Below the pieces are notes generated by a model. That model was not told the DNA's origin, made no database searches, and saw nothing but the letters and a program-made list of their open reading frames with translations. Source: Hedera helix (lineage: Eukaryota > Streptophyta > Magnoliopsida > Apiales > Araliaceae). Taken from it: a stretch of 64,000 nt of DNA. Positions 12,799-25,453 of the stretch are shown one piece after another (position 1 is the stretch's first letter; each line of letters opens with the position of its first letter). The position numbers were made by a program, and so were the translations under genes. The DNA is taken from positions 56,160,702 through 56,224,701 of the forward strand of contig OX359264.1 in NCBI GenBank assembly GCA_947179155.2, written 5' to 3'.

Positions 12799-15700
12799 AT
12801 GTCAACTGAATTGAAGTTAGATGCAGTCATTTGCCAAGATGGCAAGGAACCAGAGTTTAGCTCCTTGAATGAGAAAGTGAACGTGGTACACAAGTTACTT
12901 GATGACTTCCTTTGGCAAGGAAAGTGGTCTAGTAACAATATATCAATTCCAAAAGAACGAAGAACAATAAGTGACAACAGGTGAGTAGTTTATACTATTT
13001 CGTTTCTTTACAATCTTCTCTCATCTTGTATTATAACTCATAACTCTTGTATCTCTGATAGGCTTTCTTATGTTCAATGGTGATTCCTCTTTCCTGTGAA
13101 ATTACTTTGGGTGATTTATGTCGTTGAATCCATAAACCTAAGTTGGTATTACCATGATTATATTCGGTAATTCTTTGCAATGTCTATTTTTTATGGCCAT
13201 TAATTTAAGAGGTCTTGATGTAGCCCATGGTACATAGATTGCTTTGTGCAGAGCATTCTCAGCTTGATTTAAAATTTTCCTTTTTCCCTTTTTCCAAATT
13301 GGTCTAATAATTATTTTTTTGTTCTCTAAATGCCAATCTCATGTCATTGTACTAAAGTCTTTTCATTCTTGCATATAACATATATTATCAGTAGTTTTCA
13401 AAATTTGTTTTCTATTGCCAATACTTTTCAGGAGTAATTCATCAATAAGTAACTTTTTGTATTTACCTACTCTGAACAGGTTTTCTAGAGCGAATCGAGA
13501 AGCACTAGAAAACAATGCTGAATTTCAAGTTGATGTGGATGATAAGAGAGAACATGGATCTGGAAGAAACTTGGGACCTCTATTATCTGGAACAGCATAC
13601 TGCATTTCTTCTTGCAGCATGATTTTGCTGAACAAAGTTGTTCTATCAAGTTATGCTTTTAATGCAGGCATATCATTAATGTTCTATCAGGTACCTTCAA
13701 CTTATTCATGCCCCATCTTCTTCTTGTAAGGGTAAGAATATGCAGTTAAGCAGCTGTTCTCATGTTCACATCTATGTAGTATATTTCTTAACATATTGTT
13801 TGCAAGTACTGGTGTTCCCATAATAACTATCAAAAAGCTTGCATTTCATGTCCACTTCTTTATCCACCATCAAAATTAATTTCTTACCCATACTTTTTGC
13901 AGAATCTTATCAGTTGTGTACTAGTTGTTATTTTGAGATTCTGTGGAGCAGTTTCAGTGGAGAAGCTCAACTGGAAGCTGATCAAGTTGTGGCTCCCTGT
14001 CAATGTTATATTTGTGGGCATGCTTGTATCAGGCATGTATAGGTATGCTATGAGCCATAGTCCATATTAGTTTATCTCTACGCACCAAGTAAATTTTGGA
14101 CTAGATTGATCTGTATTGAAGTCTAACTATATGTAAAGAGGATCATGGTGACGAAAATGTCAGCAGAAGTTTCTGTGTTACATTTGTAAATATAAAAATC
14201 TGCTAAAACAAATATTCACCCTTGTATTAATGCATCCTGATATTTTCTGGTGAATCTTTTCAGTTTAAAATTCATAAATATTGCAATGGTGACTATTCTG
14301 AAGAATGTGACAAATATTTTAACAGCATTTGGGGAACTATATATTTTCCGGAAGCGTCAGAATCAGAAAGTGTGGAGTGCCATGTTTCTTATGGTACATT
14401 ATTTCCCTTGTGGCTATGTCTGAACCTTTTTAGATTGTTTGTTTCTATTTTTTGATTCGTACTTTTTTGGTTACTGGATATGATTATTGTGCTCGATGTA
14501 TTTGATAGATGTGTATTTCTGAATCAAAAACTTATAGTCCAGACTCCAGTGCCCTTTCTACGTAATGTTGGAGGGATCTGTTTCTGTGCTTACTATTTTA
14601 GTATGGCTGTCTCCTTGCGAGGACACTGATGAGCTTCAACTATCTATTTCATAAAAGTTGTTTGGGAGAGGATAGCTTACATGGTAATACCGTTATATCT
14701 TCAAGCAGTTACCTATCCACAAAAAAAAAATATCCTTAATTTGTTAGGTGGCTTGAAGTATCATTAATTTGCTATATTTGTATATATGAGAGTCGAAACC
14801 TCTCACCGTCTTTTAAAGGTTTAGATTCCCGTATTAGGTAAGCTTTCAGTGTTTGTTTTCCTTTTGTTCTTTCTCCTATCTATATTCTTTCTTGTTTCCT
14901 AAGCAATGGAAGACAAATGAAAGCTTAAATTTATGAAATAAAAAGAAAATGAAAGCCTACATCAATGTGACCCAAAACTAAAATTGAACTTTTCAGTACA
15001 TGAAGGTCATTAATCTGCCAATAATGTTATTTAACTTGACTGAGATTTGAGTTTCATAACATAATCCATCAACCCACTGCTTTGCTATTCTAGTTGGAAA
15101 AATTTTATTGCTAACTGCCAAGTCTTTGGTGCACATCTATATGTATTGCAGATTATCTCTGCTATAACTGGCGGGATCACAGATCTCTCATTTGACACTG
15201 TGGGTTATGCATGGCAAATTTTGAACTGCGTTCTAACTGCAAGCTACTCGGTGTGTAGTTTCCGCAAGCTCACTCACTTCACACCTTGCCTACTTCCACT
15301 TAGATTGTGTGTGCTCACAGATCTACTTTAGGGAGATCTGTGAACTTCACGTAAACCATGAAAATAGTTGGTTAATATAACATTGCTACATTTTCTATAT
15401 TCTCATGCAGTGTTTTCATATCTTGCTACAGCTCACCCTGCGGCGGATCATGGATAAAGCAAGACTGTTGACAGATTCTGGATCTCTTAATGAAGTTTCA
15501 ATGGTTTTGCTGAATAATTTTTTATCCCTACCGTTTGCTGTCTTCTTGATATTGCTGTTTGACGAATGGAATTATGTAATTAATGCGTAAGCAAAATGTT
15601 TCATTTCTTAAAATCTGTTACAGGCTTACAGCTATCTTATCATGCATTCTCATTGATTTTGGTTTTCTACTTTGCAGGGACGTTGTCAGGATGCCTATGT

Positions 15701-16526
15701 TTTGGGTAGTTGCAACAGCTAGTGGGGTACTTGGACTTTCCATTAGCTTCACTTCTATATGGTTCCTAAGTCAAACTGGCCCCACCACTTATAGGTAATA
15801 TTAGTGTAAGTCTACCTGAAGTGCTAAAGGTAGAAAACAACTCTATAGTGTTAGCATTAGATGGCGCATTTTTTTGTTTGTTGATTTATTCCCAGTGAAG
15901 TTATCGGCATGTTTAACTGAAGTGAATACTAGCTAAAAAATGAGATTTTGAGATGGTTTACGACTGGATTTATACTAACTACTATGTCAAAGCTGCAATA
16001 TCACATTTAACTGAAGTGAATACTTGCTAAAAAATGAGATTTTGAGATGGTTTATGACTCTGGATTTATACTAACTACTATGTCAAAGCTGCAATATCAC
16101 ACGGTAAATTTTAATGTGGATGTCGTCCCACTTCATTTAAATAGCCAGTGAACAAATTCCAAAGTCCATATACCTCAAGTTGTGCTTTGTCATTTGAACA
16201 ATTAAGTTCCATTGCTCTCTCAACTTGAGAGACTCCTGCATGTTATTAATTTCCCTATGCTCAACTTTCATTGATATCGTGGTACTTGTTTACAGTCTGG
16301 TAGGTTCGTTAAACAAGATTCCTATCTCTGTTGCTGGTATAATACTATTCAAAGTTCCAGTGAGTCTACCAAATCTCTTCAGCACACTATTTGGTAATCT
16401 AAATGATCATAGTAACATTCTGAATGTTTCATGAAAGTAATCTCGATTTTTACATCCCCATCTGCATATATACATTTTACAGGTCTATTTGCTGGTGTAT
16501 TCTTCGCCAAGGCCAAAATGTCATGA
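12799..16526 (+). CDS. GONST2: GDP-sugar (GDP-mannose) transporter, GONST1/GONST2 type
   Basis: Nine coding exons join in frame to a 391-aa protein: 12799-12980, 13480-13690, 13903-14042, 14264-14393, 15152-15250, 15432-15586, 15678-15794, 16296-16393 and 16483-16526, all with GT-AG borders. The hydrophobic core from about residue 85 on (ISSCSMILLNKVVLSSYAFN, VNVIFVGMLVSGMYSLKFIN, TILKNVTNILTAFGE, IISAITGGITDLSF) is the multi-pass drug/metabolite transporter fold of plant Golgi GDP-mannose transporters. The G-S-L-N-K motif at residues 348-352 matches the GDP-mannose binding motif (GALNK-type). The family moves GDP-sugars into the Golgi lumen in exchange for GMP. The protein ends FAKAKMS. A soluble N-terminal region of about 80 residues is longer than in GONST1, which favours GONST2, but the paralogue choice is inference. 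No lesion was seen. Confidence 0.9.
15912..16101 (+). repeat. 94-bp tandem duplication in transporter intron 7
   Basis: Two adjacent copies start TTTAACTGAAGTGAATACT at 15912 and 16006 and run to CTGCAATATCACA. They differ at only a few positions, so the duplication is recent. It lies wholly within the intron between exons 7 and 8 and does not touch the splice sites. Confidence 0.85.
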
Positions 16527-16706
16527 TCATTGTATTAAAGCATACAAGGAGTTAGATGAAGGAAATCAAAGCATTATCAAGTAGCTACTGCATGCTAATA
16601 GAAGCTCGGAATCTTGGACCCAATTTTAATGCAGGTACAATCAATTGCCAAGACCTGTACGTACCTGTAAGAATCTAAAGGTTCTTGCAGTTGAATAGTT
16701 TGTATT

Positions 16707-16712
16707 AATAAA
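16707..16712 (+). promoter_or_regulatory. Poly(A) signal of the transporter gene
   Basis: A canonical AATAAA lies about 180 bp after the TGA stop at 16526, at a normal distance for a plant 3' UTR. The assignment rests on motif and position. Confidence 0.5.
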
Positions 16713-18633
16713 GCAATGACAATACGTATGTGCAATTCGTAAGAATAATAGGATTGAGAAATGGCAATTACTCAGAATTTACCAGATGATATTATAATGT
16801 TTCCGCTTTCTAGAGGATCACAAATGGCGGATGATATATGTAGTGGTTTGGTGGTTATCTTCTTCACTGTATGTTTTTATCCCATTTATTGGCATTCATT
16901 TTTGTCATAAACCAAATTGTAAAGATCATTAACAATACTTCAAACTATATATCTTCCAAAAATCTCTCTAATTTTGGAAGGAGATAGTATTTGTTGGTGT
17001 GACAATAAGATGGGTACTTTCTATAACGTCCTGTCCATATGGAGCTATCCCTCAAATACGACCCAACTTTGAAAATAATACCCTATCTCACCTCGCCAAT
17101 CTTGTTTACTCGATTACTTTCCTTATTTTTAAATTATTATTTTTTTAATATTATTTTATATAATTATTTTTAATTCAAAAATCAAACATGTAACATTTAT
17201 ATTATTATTAACATATTATATTATAAATATTATGAATTTATAATAAAATAATTTATTTATATACATATAATCGGGGCTGAATGGGGCCGGGGCGGGGAAA
17301 AAAGTATATTCTATATTCCACCCTAATTTTATAAAATTAAAAAAAGTGAATCCCATTAAAGGTGAGATCGGAGCCCGGTCAAATTTGGGTAAAATTGTCA
17401 GGCTTACCTGTCAGTAGACTGTGATTCTGATGAGTCTTTATAGCGTCAAAATTCAAGTCTACCAAGTGAAGGATAAAAGATCCTAATCCAATTATAAAAA
17501 GGCTATATTTCATGGATCGAATGAATACTAATACTATAATATAATAGAATTGTTGTTAATATTTAATGGCAAGAATATATCTAATGATTTTAATTTTAAC
17601 AGAATAATGTAATCTTTTTATAGACATATTTGGATAATTAGTAGCAAAGATATTATGGTAAATATAATATACTGTGACATGCACAATACTGATATTGCTA
17701 ATATTAACTACAAATAATAAACTTTTAGAAATCGATATTGTCATGATAGCATTTTTGGTAAAGCAAGTAGGGCATCATAGTGCTAAATGTTTCATATTCT
17801 CCCTTCATAGATGCATTTTTATTTTTTAGTCAATTTTTGAAAATTTAAATTTACATGAAATAATTTAATTTTTAGTGCAAACCAATATAACGGTTGCATA
17901 AATATATTAGCTAAAAAGTATTATTAATTATTACGTTTGTTGTTTTTAGGACATAATTTGAATAAATTCATATTAATTTTAAAATTTAAAATTTACAAGT
18001 AACTTAAAAAATTGAAATGTATCGCTAATTTTAAAATAAATATAGTGTATCAAATTGTGTAATCTTCAATTTGGTCCTAAAAAGTAAAAAACTTTATTAG
18101 CAAAGAGATTAATTAATTGGTAAGGATTTATCTTCACCTTAATTTTCTCTTTCTGCCTATCCAAGAGAAAGTTCGGGAGAACGATTTTCGGCACATGCAC
18201 GTAGCTCATTGCAAGGCTACGTATAAGCTGTTTGTCCAACTATATATATATATATATATATATATAATTGTTGACTTAATTAATACCCTAATTAACACGA
18301 GTAAAAATCAGTTTTCCTCCCAACGCAGCTGGTTCCTTTTTATTTTGTATGGTATAAAAATATTTTCCTCTTAGTTGTATCAAATAGTTAATTAGTAATA
18401 ATGACAATTAAATATAGTCATTCATCATTATCCATATAATACTCTTTTTATTTGACAAAATTAATTAATATTCTCATTTATTAAATTTTTACTTTCCATA
18501 AATAAAATATCCCATTTTCTTTATTTTATGATAGTATAAATGACATAATGTCATTAATAACCATCATTGTTAAATAATTAAAGAAGACTAAATTGTAAGA
18601 TAAAAAAAAAAGATAAATTATAATAATTAACTA
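16713..18633. other. AT-rich intergenic sequence
   Basis: No gene is supported. At 17275-17310 a G-rich GGGGCCGGGGCGGGG string sits in AT-rich sequence, as in decayed hAT-type repeats. A (TA)n run lies at 18240-18266. Confidence 0.5.
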
Positions 18634-18955
18634 AAAGTGTAAATTGCTGAGTTTGAAGAATATCGTTAAAATACCATCATTTTAATAACTCTAGAGAAAG
18701 AGTACAAATTGAAATTTAAAGTAATTAATTAATAATAAGCGGGAGTAAAATAAAAAATAAAAGAGTGTCATCATTGTAATAGCTCTAGATAAAGAGCGGA
18801 AATTAAAATTTAAAGTAATAATTTATGGGAGTAAAACATAAAAGAAAAGGGAGCAAGTAGTTTAAAAAAAAAGATTAAAAAAACAAAAAATGACATAATT
18901 TGTAATTATTGAGAAAGAGGACTCCTGCTTATGGTATCGCTTAGCTACAACTTGG
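18634..18955. repeat. Dispersed repeat, copy 1
   Basis: This segment matches 21646-21968 in the same orientation. Shared landmarks in order: TGAAGAATAT.GTTAAAAT, GCGGGAGTAAA, GTGTCATCATTGTAAT, AAAGTAATAAT, AGTAGTTTAAAAAA and GAGAAAGAGGACTCCTGCTT. The copies differ by many substitutions and short indels, so the duplication is old or they are two insertions of one family. A shorter related piece lies near 19120-19190. Confidence 0.7.
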
Positions 18956-19389
18956 AGGTTAGTATGCTAACTTTTAATATGATTTAATTTTTATAAAAAA
19001 GAAAAGGAAAAGGAAAGATTAATATAGCTATTATTTATCTTTTATTTTACAATCAATTTGCTGTATTTTTAAAACTTAAAAATTAATATAAATTGTTTAA
19101 TTTTAAAAATAGCAAATAAAGAAAACTAAATTGTAAAGTAAAGAAAAGATAAATTATAATAATTGCAATCAACTATATAATTAAAAGCACAAAGTTGGTT
19201 TGGTTTTACTAATTTTTGCTTCAACTTTCCTAATTCATATTAGCATAAGTACTATCCATATTTGTATCAATTAAATATTATCAAAATTTAAAAATATTCC
19301 TATCTTTAAGAGAAATAGAAAAAAAGATATTTTTCTTTCCTATTCAAAATAGTATAAATATTATACAAATTTATAATAATTAAATAGAC

Positions 19390-20259
19390 TTAATCACTAA
19401 AAAAATCAATGAACTTTGGTGGGGGGTTTTTTTCAAAATAACCAATGAACTTTCTTTTTTTCAATTAAACCAATGATGTCTTAGAAATGTAACAATAATA
19501 ACCAAAATTTGACCAAATCTCTAACCAAAGTTAACCATTGATGAGATGTCTTTACATGAGGGAATTGATTTTATTTATATATTTGTCATTCATTACTAAA
19601 CTCATATTAAATTATTTTAAATAAATTAAAAACTAATTAAAAATATACCTAACTACTTTATTTAATTAAAAATGACTTAAAAATAAAACTTGCTATCTAA
19701 TTTAATTAAAAATATATGAAAGTAGCCATCTAATTTAATTTAAAAAATAAAATAATTTAGTTTAATTAACATTAAAAACACCCATGTAATATTAATTGAA
19801 CCTTCATCAAATTGACTTAAAAATTAACTTGCCATTTTATTTAGTTAAAAATAAAATTCGAAAACAAAATTATTTTTTTAAGTCAACTGTAAAAAATTAT
19901 TTTATTTTTTTAATTAAATAAAATGGTTACTTTCATTTTTAAGTCATTTTTTATTAAATAAAATGATTAGTTATAGGTTTAGTTTGTTTCTATTTAGTTA
20001 AAATAACTTAATTATAATGTTAATAATAAAACATAAAAAATAAAAATAAATTCAATTGCCATATGTAAAAAATATCTCATCAATAGTTAACTATGGTTAG
20101 AGTCTTATTCAAATTTTGGTTATTGTTGTTTCCTTCTTCAGACATCGTTGGTTTAATTGAAAATAAAAACAAAGTTTGCAATTTTTTTGAAAAACACAAA
20201 GTTGATTTTTTTTTTTTGATAAAAAGACTAAAGTTCATTTTTTTTTTTTGGTGATAAAA
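19390..20259. mobile_element. Long inverted-repeat (foldback/MULE-like) element
   Basis: The left arm (about 19390-19580) contains AATGAACTTT, TTTGACCAAATC, GTTAACCATTGATGAG. The right arm (about 20035-20259) contains the reverse complements CTCATCAATAGTTAAC, CAAATTTTGGTTATTG and AAAGTTCATT. Arms of ~180 bp around a ~450-bp AT-rich centre fit a non-autonomous foldback or Mutator-like element. Outer ends read TTAATCACTAAAAAAA on one side and, reverse-complemented, TTTATCACCAAAAAAA on the other. No transposase is present and no target duplication could be fixed. Confidence 0.6.
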
Positions 20260-21645
20260 TCTAATTAAATATATATATGATGTTTACAAATTTTTAGCAA
20301 TTAAATTTCAAAACATTCCTATATCTAATAGGAATAGAAAAAGAGAATATTTTTTTTATTCTATTTCTATCACTTATAAATTCACTCATAATAATTCACT
20401 TTTATTAAATCTAGATGGATTTCACAACAAAAAAAAAAAAAAAAAGAAATTCATGCAACGAAAACATACATTATCAAGATAGGTTGAGAAAAAATATCTA
20501 AAAAACTTGAAGTCAAAAAAGCTTGAAGACAAAAACAATATCGTTTAAAAAAATAACAAACATATCCAAATACCGATCAGTCAATGGAATTTAAAGTTGG
20601 CAACTTAAAAAATATATATTTGAAACTTAAAAGATCTAATATTTATAACGTATTTTTTAGTGTCTTGAGTTTATTACAATAATTTTTTTAATTAGACTAT
20701 TTAAAAATTATTTTATTGTCATATGTGTTGCTTGCTTTTATTTATAATTAATATTGTATTTACTTCCTCCCCCTCACTTTTCATTAAAGTTGTTTTGGTA
20801 CTATAAATATAAATCAAAGAAAATTCATTAACCAAAAACGTCATCAAGCAATGGTTCAAAAAAATAAAAATTGAGGAACGTGAAGCTAAGAATACTCGAA
20901 GATGAGAAGAATATCGTCTGAAAAATTAATAAAAAAAGAGTTTCCAACAAAACCAAAGTGGTACCAATGTTATCATTCAAAAATTACTATATGTGTTCTT
21001 TTTAATATATTTATTTAGTTTATATATATTAACAAATTTATATAAAATAATTTTATTAAAATATTAAGATGTCAAAAAAATCTCTTAAAGTATTACGCGA
21101 TTTAATTATATTAACATCAGTTGTGAATTTCATTATTAAATTAATATCCTAACTAATTTAATTCATTAAAACTTGAAATTTTATCAAATCACATAATTAA
21201 TTGTATTAATAATGTATGTGAATTTGAAATATTATAACTATAATATTAGTTGAAAATTATAGTAGATTTATTCCTAACTAATTATCATAACTACATTAAA
21301 ACTTAAATTTCATAATTCTATTCGGATTAGAATTTTAAGCAAAGTTTGTCAATATATATAAACGCTAATATAGAATTTCATTAAAAATTTAAATAAAATT
21401 AAAATACTTATTTTTACATAATCATATCTAAATAAATCTACAATAATTCATTCAAATATTTATTTTGATAATTAATTGAAAGATCCTACAATATATAATT
21501 CAATTATTAGTTATTTGAATAACTATTTAACAGCTACAACTATGTTCTTGAAATCACAATTAATTTTTTTAATTATTATATATAATAAATTATTATTCAT
21601 GTCGTCCGTACTTTGCACGAAATTAATGAACTTGTAATTAAGAAA
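20260..21645. other. AT-rich intergenic sequence
   Basis: Low-complexity AT-rich sequence with poly-A tracts (about 20430). Two loosely similar segments (20440-20560 and 20820-20935), each containing a CAATATCG/GAATATCG plus TGAAG motif, suggest old local duplication. No gene is seen. Confidence 0.45.
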
Positions 21646-21968
21646 AAGTGCAAATTGGTGAGGTTGAAGAATATTGTTAAAATGTCATTCTAATAACTCT
21701 ACATAAAAAGCAGAAATTAAAATTTCAAGTGATAATGCGCGGGAGTAAAGTAAAATTAAAAAAGGTGTCATCATTGTAATAATTCTAGACAAAGAGCTGA
21801 AATTGAAATTTAAAGTAAATAATATTGTATGGGAGTGGGGAAAAAAAGAGTAAGTAGTTTAAAAAAGAAAAAAAAAAGCTTTCAAAAAAAAAAAGACAAA
21901 AGAAACAAATAAAGGCAGAATTGTAATTATTGAGAAAGAGGACTCCTGCTTATGGCATGGCATAGCTA
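21646..21968. repeat. Dispersed repeat, copy 2
   Basis: Same-orientation relative of 18634-18955, about 3 kb away. It ends with the same GAGAAAGAGGACTCCTGCTTATGG block followed by a diverged tail. The inverted-repeat element at 19390-20259 lies between the two copies. Confidence 0.7.
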
Positions 21969-23060
21969 TTTTTAGTATAGGTAATAGATTACCAACGCAG
22001 CCTTAAATTAAAAAACCTAGGCATAATTTCTTAATTGCATTTAATATAAATCCAACTCTTAATATTCATAAAAAAAAATTATGTGAATTGTTAGCCTCAA
22101 ATATCAAAATTAACATAAAAGGACAAATTATCAAAATTAATAAGATTTTTTCCACAATAAAAGGACAAATTATAATACTCATTAAAAAAAATAAATGACA
22201 ACAAAAAAATCTTTATTATCCGACGAAGAATATAGTAGATATAATATTACATGTTCTTTTTCATTCAACAATATCATAGCAAACATACATACAGAATGTA
22301 ATTAAAATCATAAATATCAAACATTTAAGATAGATTCATGGTACGTAAATTTAACATATGAAATCATAATATATACTAAAAAAATCAAGTAAATAGTTCA
22401 CATGTATAAACGAATATCAAATATCAAATATCAAACCTACCCTAATCACAACAATTTAATTATAAAATTCTTAATATTCATATCATTTTCCCAAAAATAT
22501 TTTTTAAACTAAATTTATTTTTCATAAGTTACCAGCAATTTAAATGAGATGAAAGACAAAAATTTGTTATATATAAACAAAGTTGTAATGAAAAGTCTAT
22601 TAAAATAAAATAGCTAGGGAAGGTTTGTCAATGGAAAAATAAGCATAATTACTCATTTATTTTAATAATTATATAATAAATTAGGATAAATATATATTTA
22701 TTATGATAACATCACTTTTTCGCTGTAATATATATCAACAAATTTTTTAAACTAGCTACCATTGATTAATTAGCTCTTTTGTAATGACAAGCGACCCCAC
22801 TAATTAATCTCTCCTCCCCCTCTTTCCACATTTGCTTGTGGAAAAGAAGAAGAAGAAGGTGAGGAGTTACACCATCTTCAATTCTCGGCCGTTAGATTAG
22901 AATCCAGATCAACGGCTGTAAGCCTGTCTAGCTCATCCCAAGCCTTACTTGAAGCTCTTTTGTCCAAATTAATAAAAACTTAGTTATGGAGTAGAGTTCT
23001 CTCTCTTCTATATCTCTTACAACTAGCAAAACCAGAAAGTCTATTCTTTCCCATAAATTC
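21969..23060. other. MYB upstream region
   Basis: AT-rich to about 22790, then a C/T-rich stretch (22795-22880) and more mixed sequence leading to the MYB gene. A weak CTATATCTC at about 23009-23017 could serve as a TATA element but is not convincing. Confidence 0.4.
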
Positions 23061-23105
23061 ATGCAATTTTTCCTTGTTTTATTTTCTCTCTTCCTCTTTG
23101 TTTCC

Positions 23106-25453
23106 ATGGAAGGAGTTGGTGGAGGTGTTTTTGGGTGTGGGGTTTTTTCACCACAAAAGAATATTATGAATCATCATCATGGATTTACTGCTCCATTATC
23201 AGCCATTGATAGATTCCTTTGTGGTCAAATTCGAACTCATCAAACTCATTTCTCTCATCAAAATAATATTGTGAATCATAACAAAGAAATACCCATTTCT
23301 CCAAATGGTTTTATTTCTAATTTTTCTTCTCCTCCAATTACTAATAACAACTATGAAAATGGGAGTGGGATCATTTGGCCAAGTACTCATGATGGTAATT
23401 TCATGGATGGAAGTGAGACTCAAAACTGGGACAGAAATCTGAACGTGGATCGGAATCAAGAAGAAGCACAATCGGTGGCCAAAAAAAAGAAAGTGAAAGG
23501 TGGATATCCTTCAAATTTGATTAAGGGACAGTGGACTGATGAAGAAGACAGGTTAGTATACTATATTATTCGATCATTCATTCATTTATTTTTATTTTTA
23601 AAGGTTAATAGTACATGTTCTAGTTTTATTTATCTTGTCTTTATGCATGAAAATTTTATAAGGTGGTCATAATTCTAAGTAAATATTTTTTTAATTTTAT
23701 TTTTATGGGTGATGAAGAAAATTGATTAGGTTGGTGAAGCAATTTGGAGTGAGGAAATGGGCTCAGATCTCCGGGAAAATGTTCGGCCGCGCTGGAAAGC
23801 AATGCCGTGAGAGATGGCACAACCATTTACGCCCTGATATTAAGGTTTGTCTTATACTCTTTTATCGCTAGGCTTTGTCTTTTTCTGTTGTGTTAACTAA
23901 TCTCATAAGACAACTAATCATCAAGTAGTTAATTTAGTTTTTGCTTCTTCTAATTTCAGATTTCAAGTTTTTCTAATATATTGGTGCTAGATCTCATGTG
24001 ATGGTATCTAAGAACTGGGTTTGGCTCCACGTTTCTATATCTAATTAACAAGAAAAACCCTAATTTTTCTTGTGTAACATTTTTTAATATAGATTTTGAT
24101 CAATGCTAATTTTTAGCATGAATGTGGACAATTGTCTTTCTCAATGACTCTCTTTTTTCATGGTTCACTTTTCAGCTCAATTATTAATTATGGCAATATA
24201 TTTAAAGCTCATCAGAAAATTAGCCTAGGGTTTTGCTTCTCAAAATTCATGACCAAACTCTAACACGCAGAATTTGAGGTGTATCCATGTGTGTATGTAT
24301 GTTACACGTACTTTTAATTATGTTGATTTTATTATTCAAAAGATATATACGGTTGTTCCTAGTTCAACATATATGTACATATACTACCCCTTCTCTAACC
24401 GCTGTTTTAAATTATAATTAAGACCACTTCCCTGCTTTTGTATAAATGATTCATAGTCATGCAAGGCATGCTCCTTCTTCCCTTCTTGTTCACAGTTCTT
24501 TTCAGTGATTTCGGAACAATTTTTGAAGGACAAAGAATCACATAATCAGCTAGAAAAGACTGTACAAAGAATGTTATTGGATTTTTTTAGTTTCCATATA
24601 TTGTGTTTTAACTATACGTCTCTATATATATATTTGTTGTCCTGAGTTGTTGTAGAAAGACAGTTGGAGTGAAGAAGAGGAGAGGATGTTAGTTGAAGCT
24701 CATCAAAAGCTTGGGAACAAATGGGCAGATATCGCTAAAGGAATTCCTGGAAGGAGTGAAAATTCCATAAAAAATCACTGGAACGCTACCAAACGGAGGC
24801 AGAATTCAAGGCGCAAGAGCAAGAAAAATGATGGAAAAAATGGGAATAATAAGTCCCAACAATCTCTCTTGCAGGATTACATTAGAACCAAGATTTTGGA
24901 AGAAACTAATAACACTAATAATAATTCCACCACCTCAATTGTTAGCACCAACACTTCCAATACAACTCCCACAAACTCATCAACAATAATATCGGATGAT
25001 CCATCCATCAAATTCGACGTACTTTTTCCACAATCTCCATCCGAAGATTCCACTTCCTTGATTACGCCATCATCCGATGAGGAACTCAATTTCATGCAAC
25101 TTTTTTTTACTAGCCATAACTTGATCACGGCTCCCTTGGCGGCTGATGATGGTAAACTTTTGGCTAATTCCCTCGGAGCTTATAGTTTTTCATCTACCAC
25201 TAGTGAGACAAATAAGGACATTAACAATATTATCCCAAAAGAAGTGGCATTGGATAACATGCAGCCTGACCATTACCTTTCCTTTCTGTTGGATGGATCC
25301 ACTCCTTTGCCTTCAAATGATTTTGATGGCTATGATGACTCGAACGTGGATTTTCAGCAGATGAATCAAGCTTCCTCGAGTGGAACGAAGAAGGAGATGG
25401 ATTTGATTGAGATGGTTTTGGCTTCTGATCAGTTCTTCCAGGGGATTAATTAG
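23106..25453 (+). CDS. R2R3-MYB transcription factor, MYB64/MYB119/MYB98 clade
   Basis: Three exons (23106-23551, 23718-23844, 24656-25453) give 456 aa. R2 begins KGQWTDEEDR at residue 140 and continues through FGRAGKQCRERWHNHLRPDI; R3 (192-239) runs KDSWSEEEER...RSENSIKNHWNATKRR. All helix-spacing tryptophans are present, including the first of R3. A basic KKKKVKG stretch before R2 is a likely nuclear signal. The QCRERWHNHLRPDIKK and NSIKNHWNATKRRQ signatures are those of the MYB98/MYB64/MYB119/MYB115/MYB118 clade, which acts in female gametophyte and seed development; FGRAGKQ points to MYB64/119. The N-terminus is His/Asn-rich, and a Ser/Thr/Asn-rich linker precedes an acidic C-terminus. 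An in-frame ATG at 23061 would add a hydrophobic 15-residue leader unusual for a nuclear protein, so the ATG at 23106, in better context (CCATGG), is preferred. Confidence 0.9.

Noticed and set aside
24877..25128. Antisense frame opposite MYB exon 3
   Set aside because: Mirror of the Ser/Thr/Asn-rich coding sequence; no independent support.
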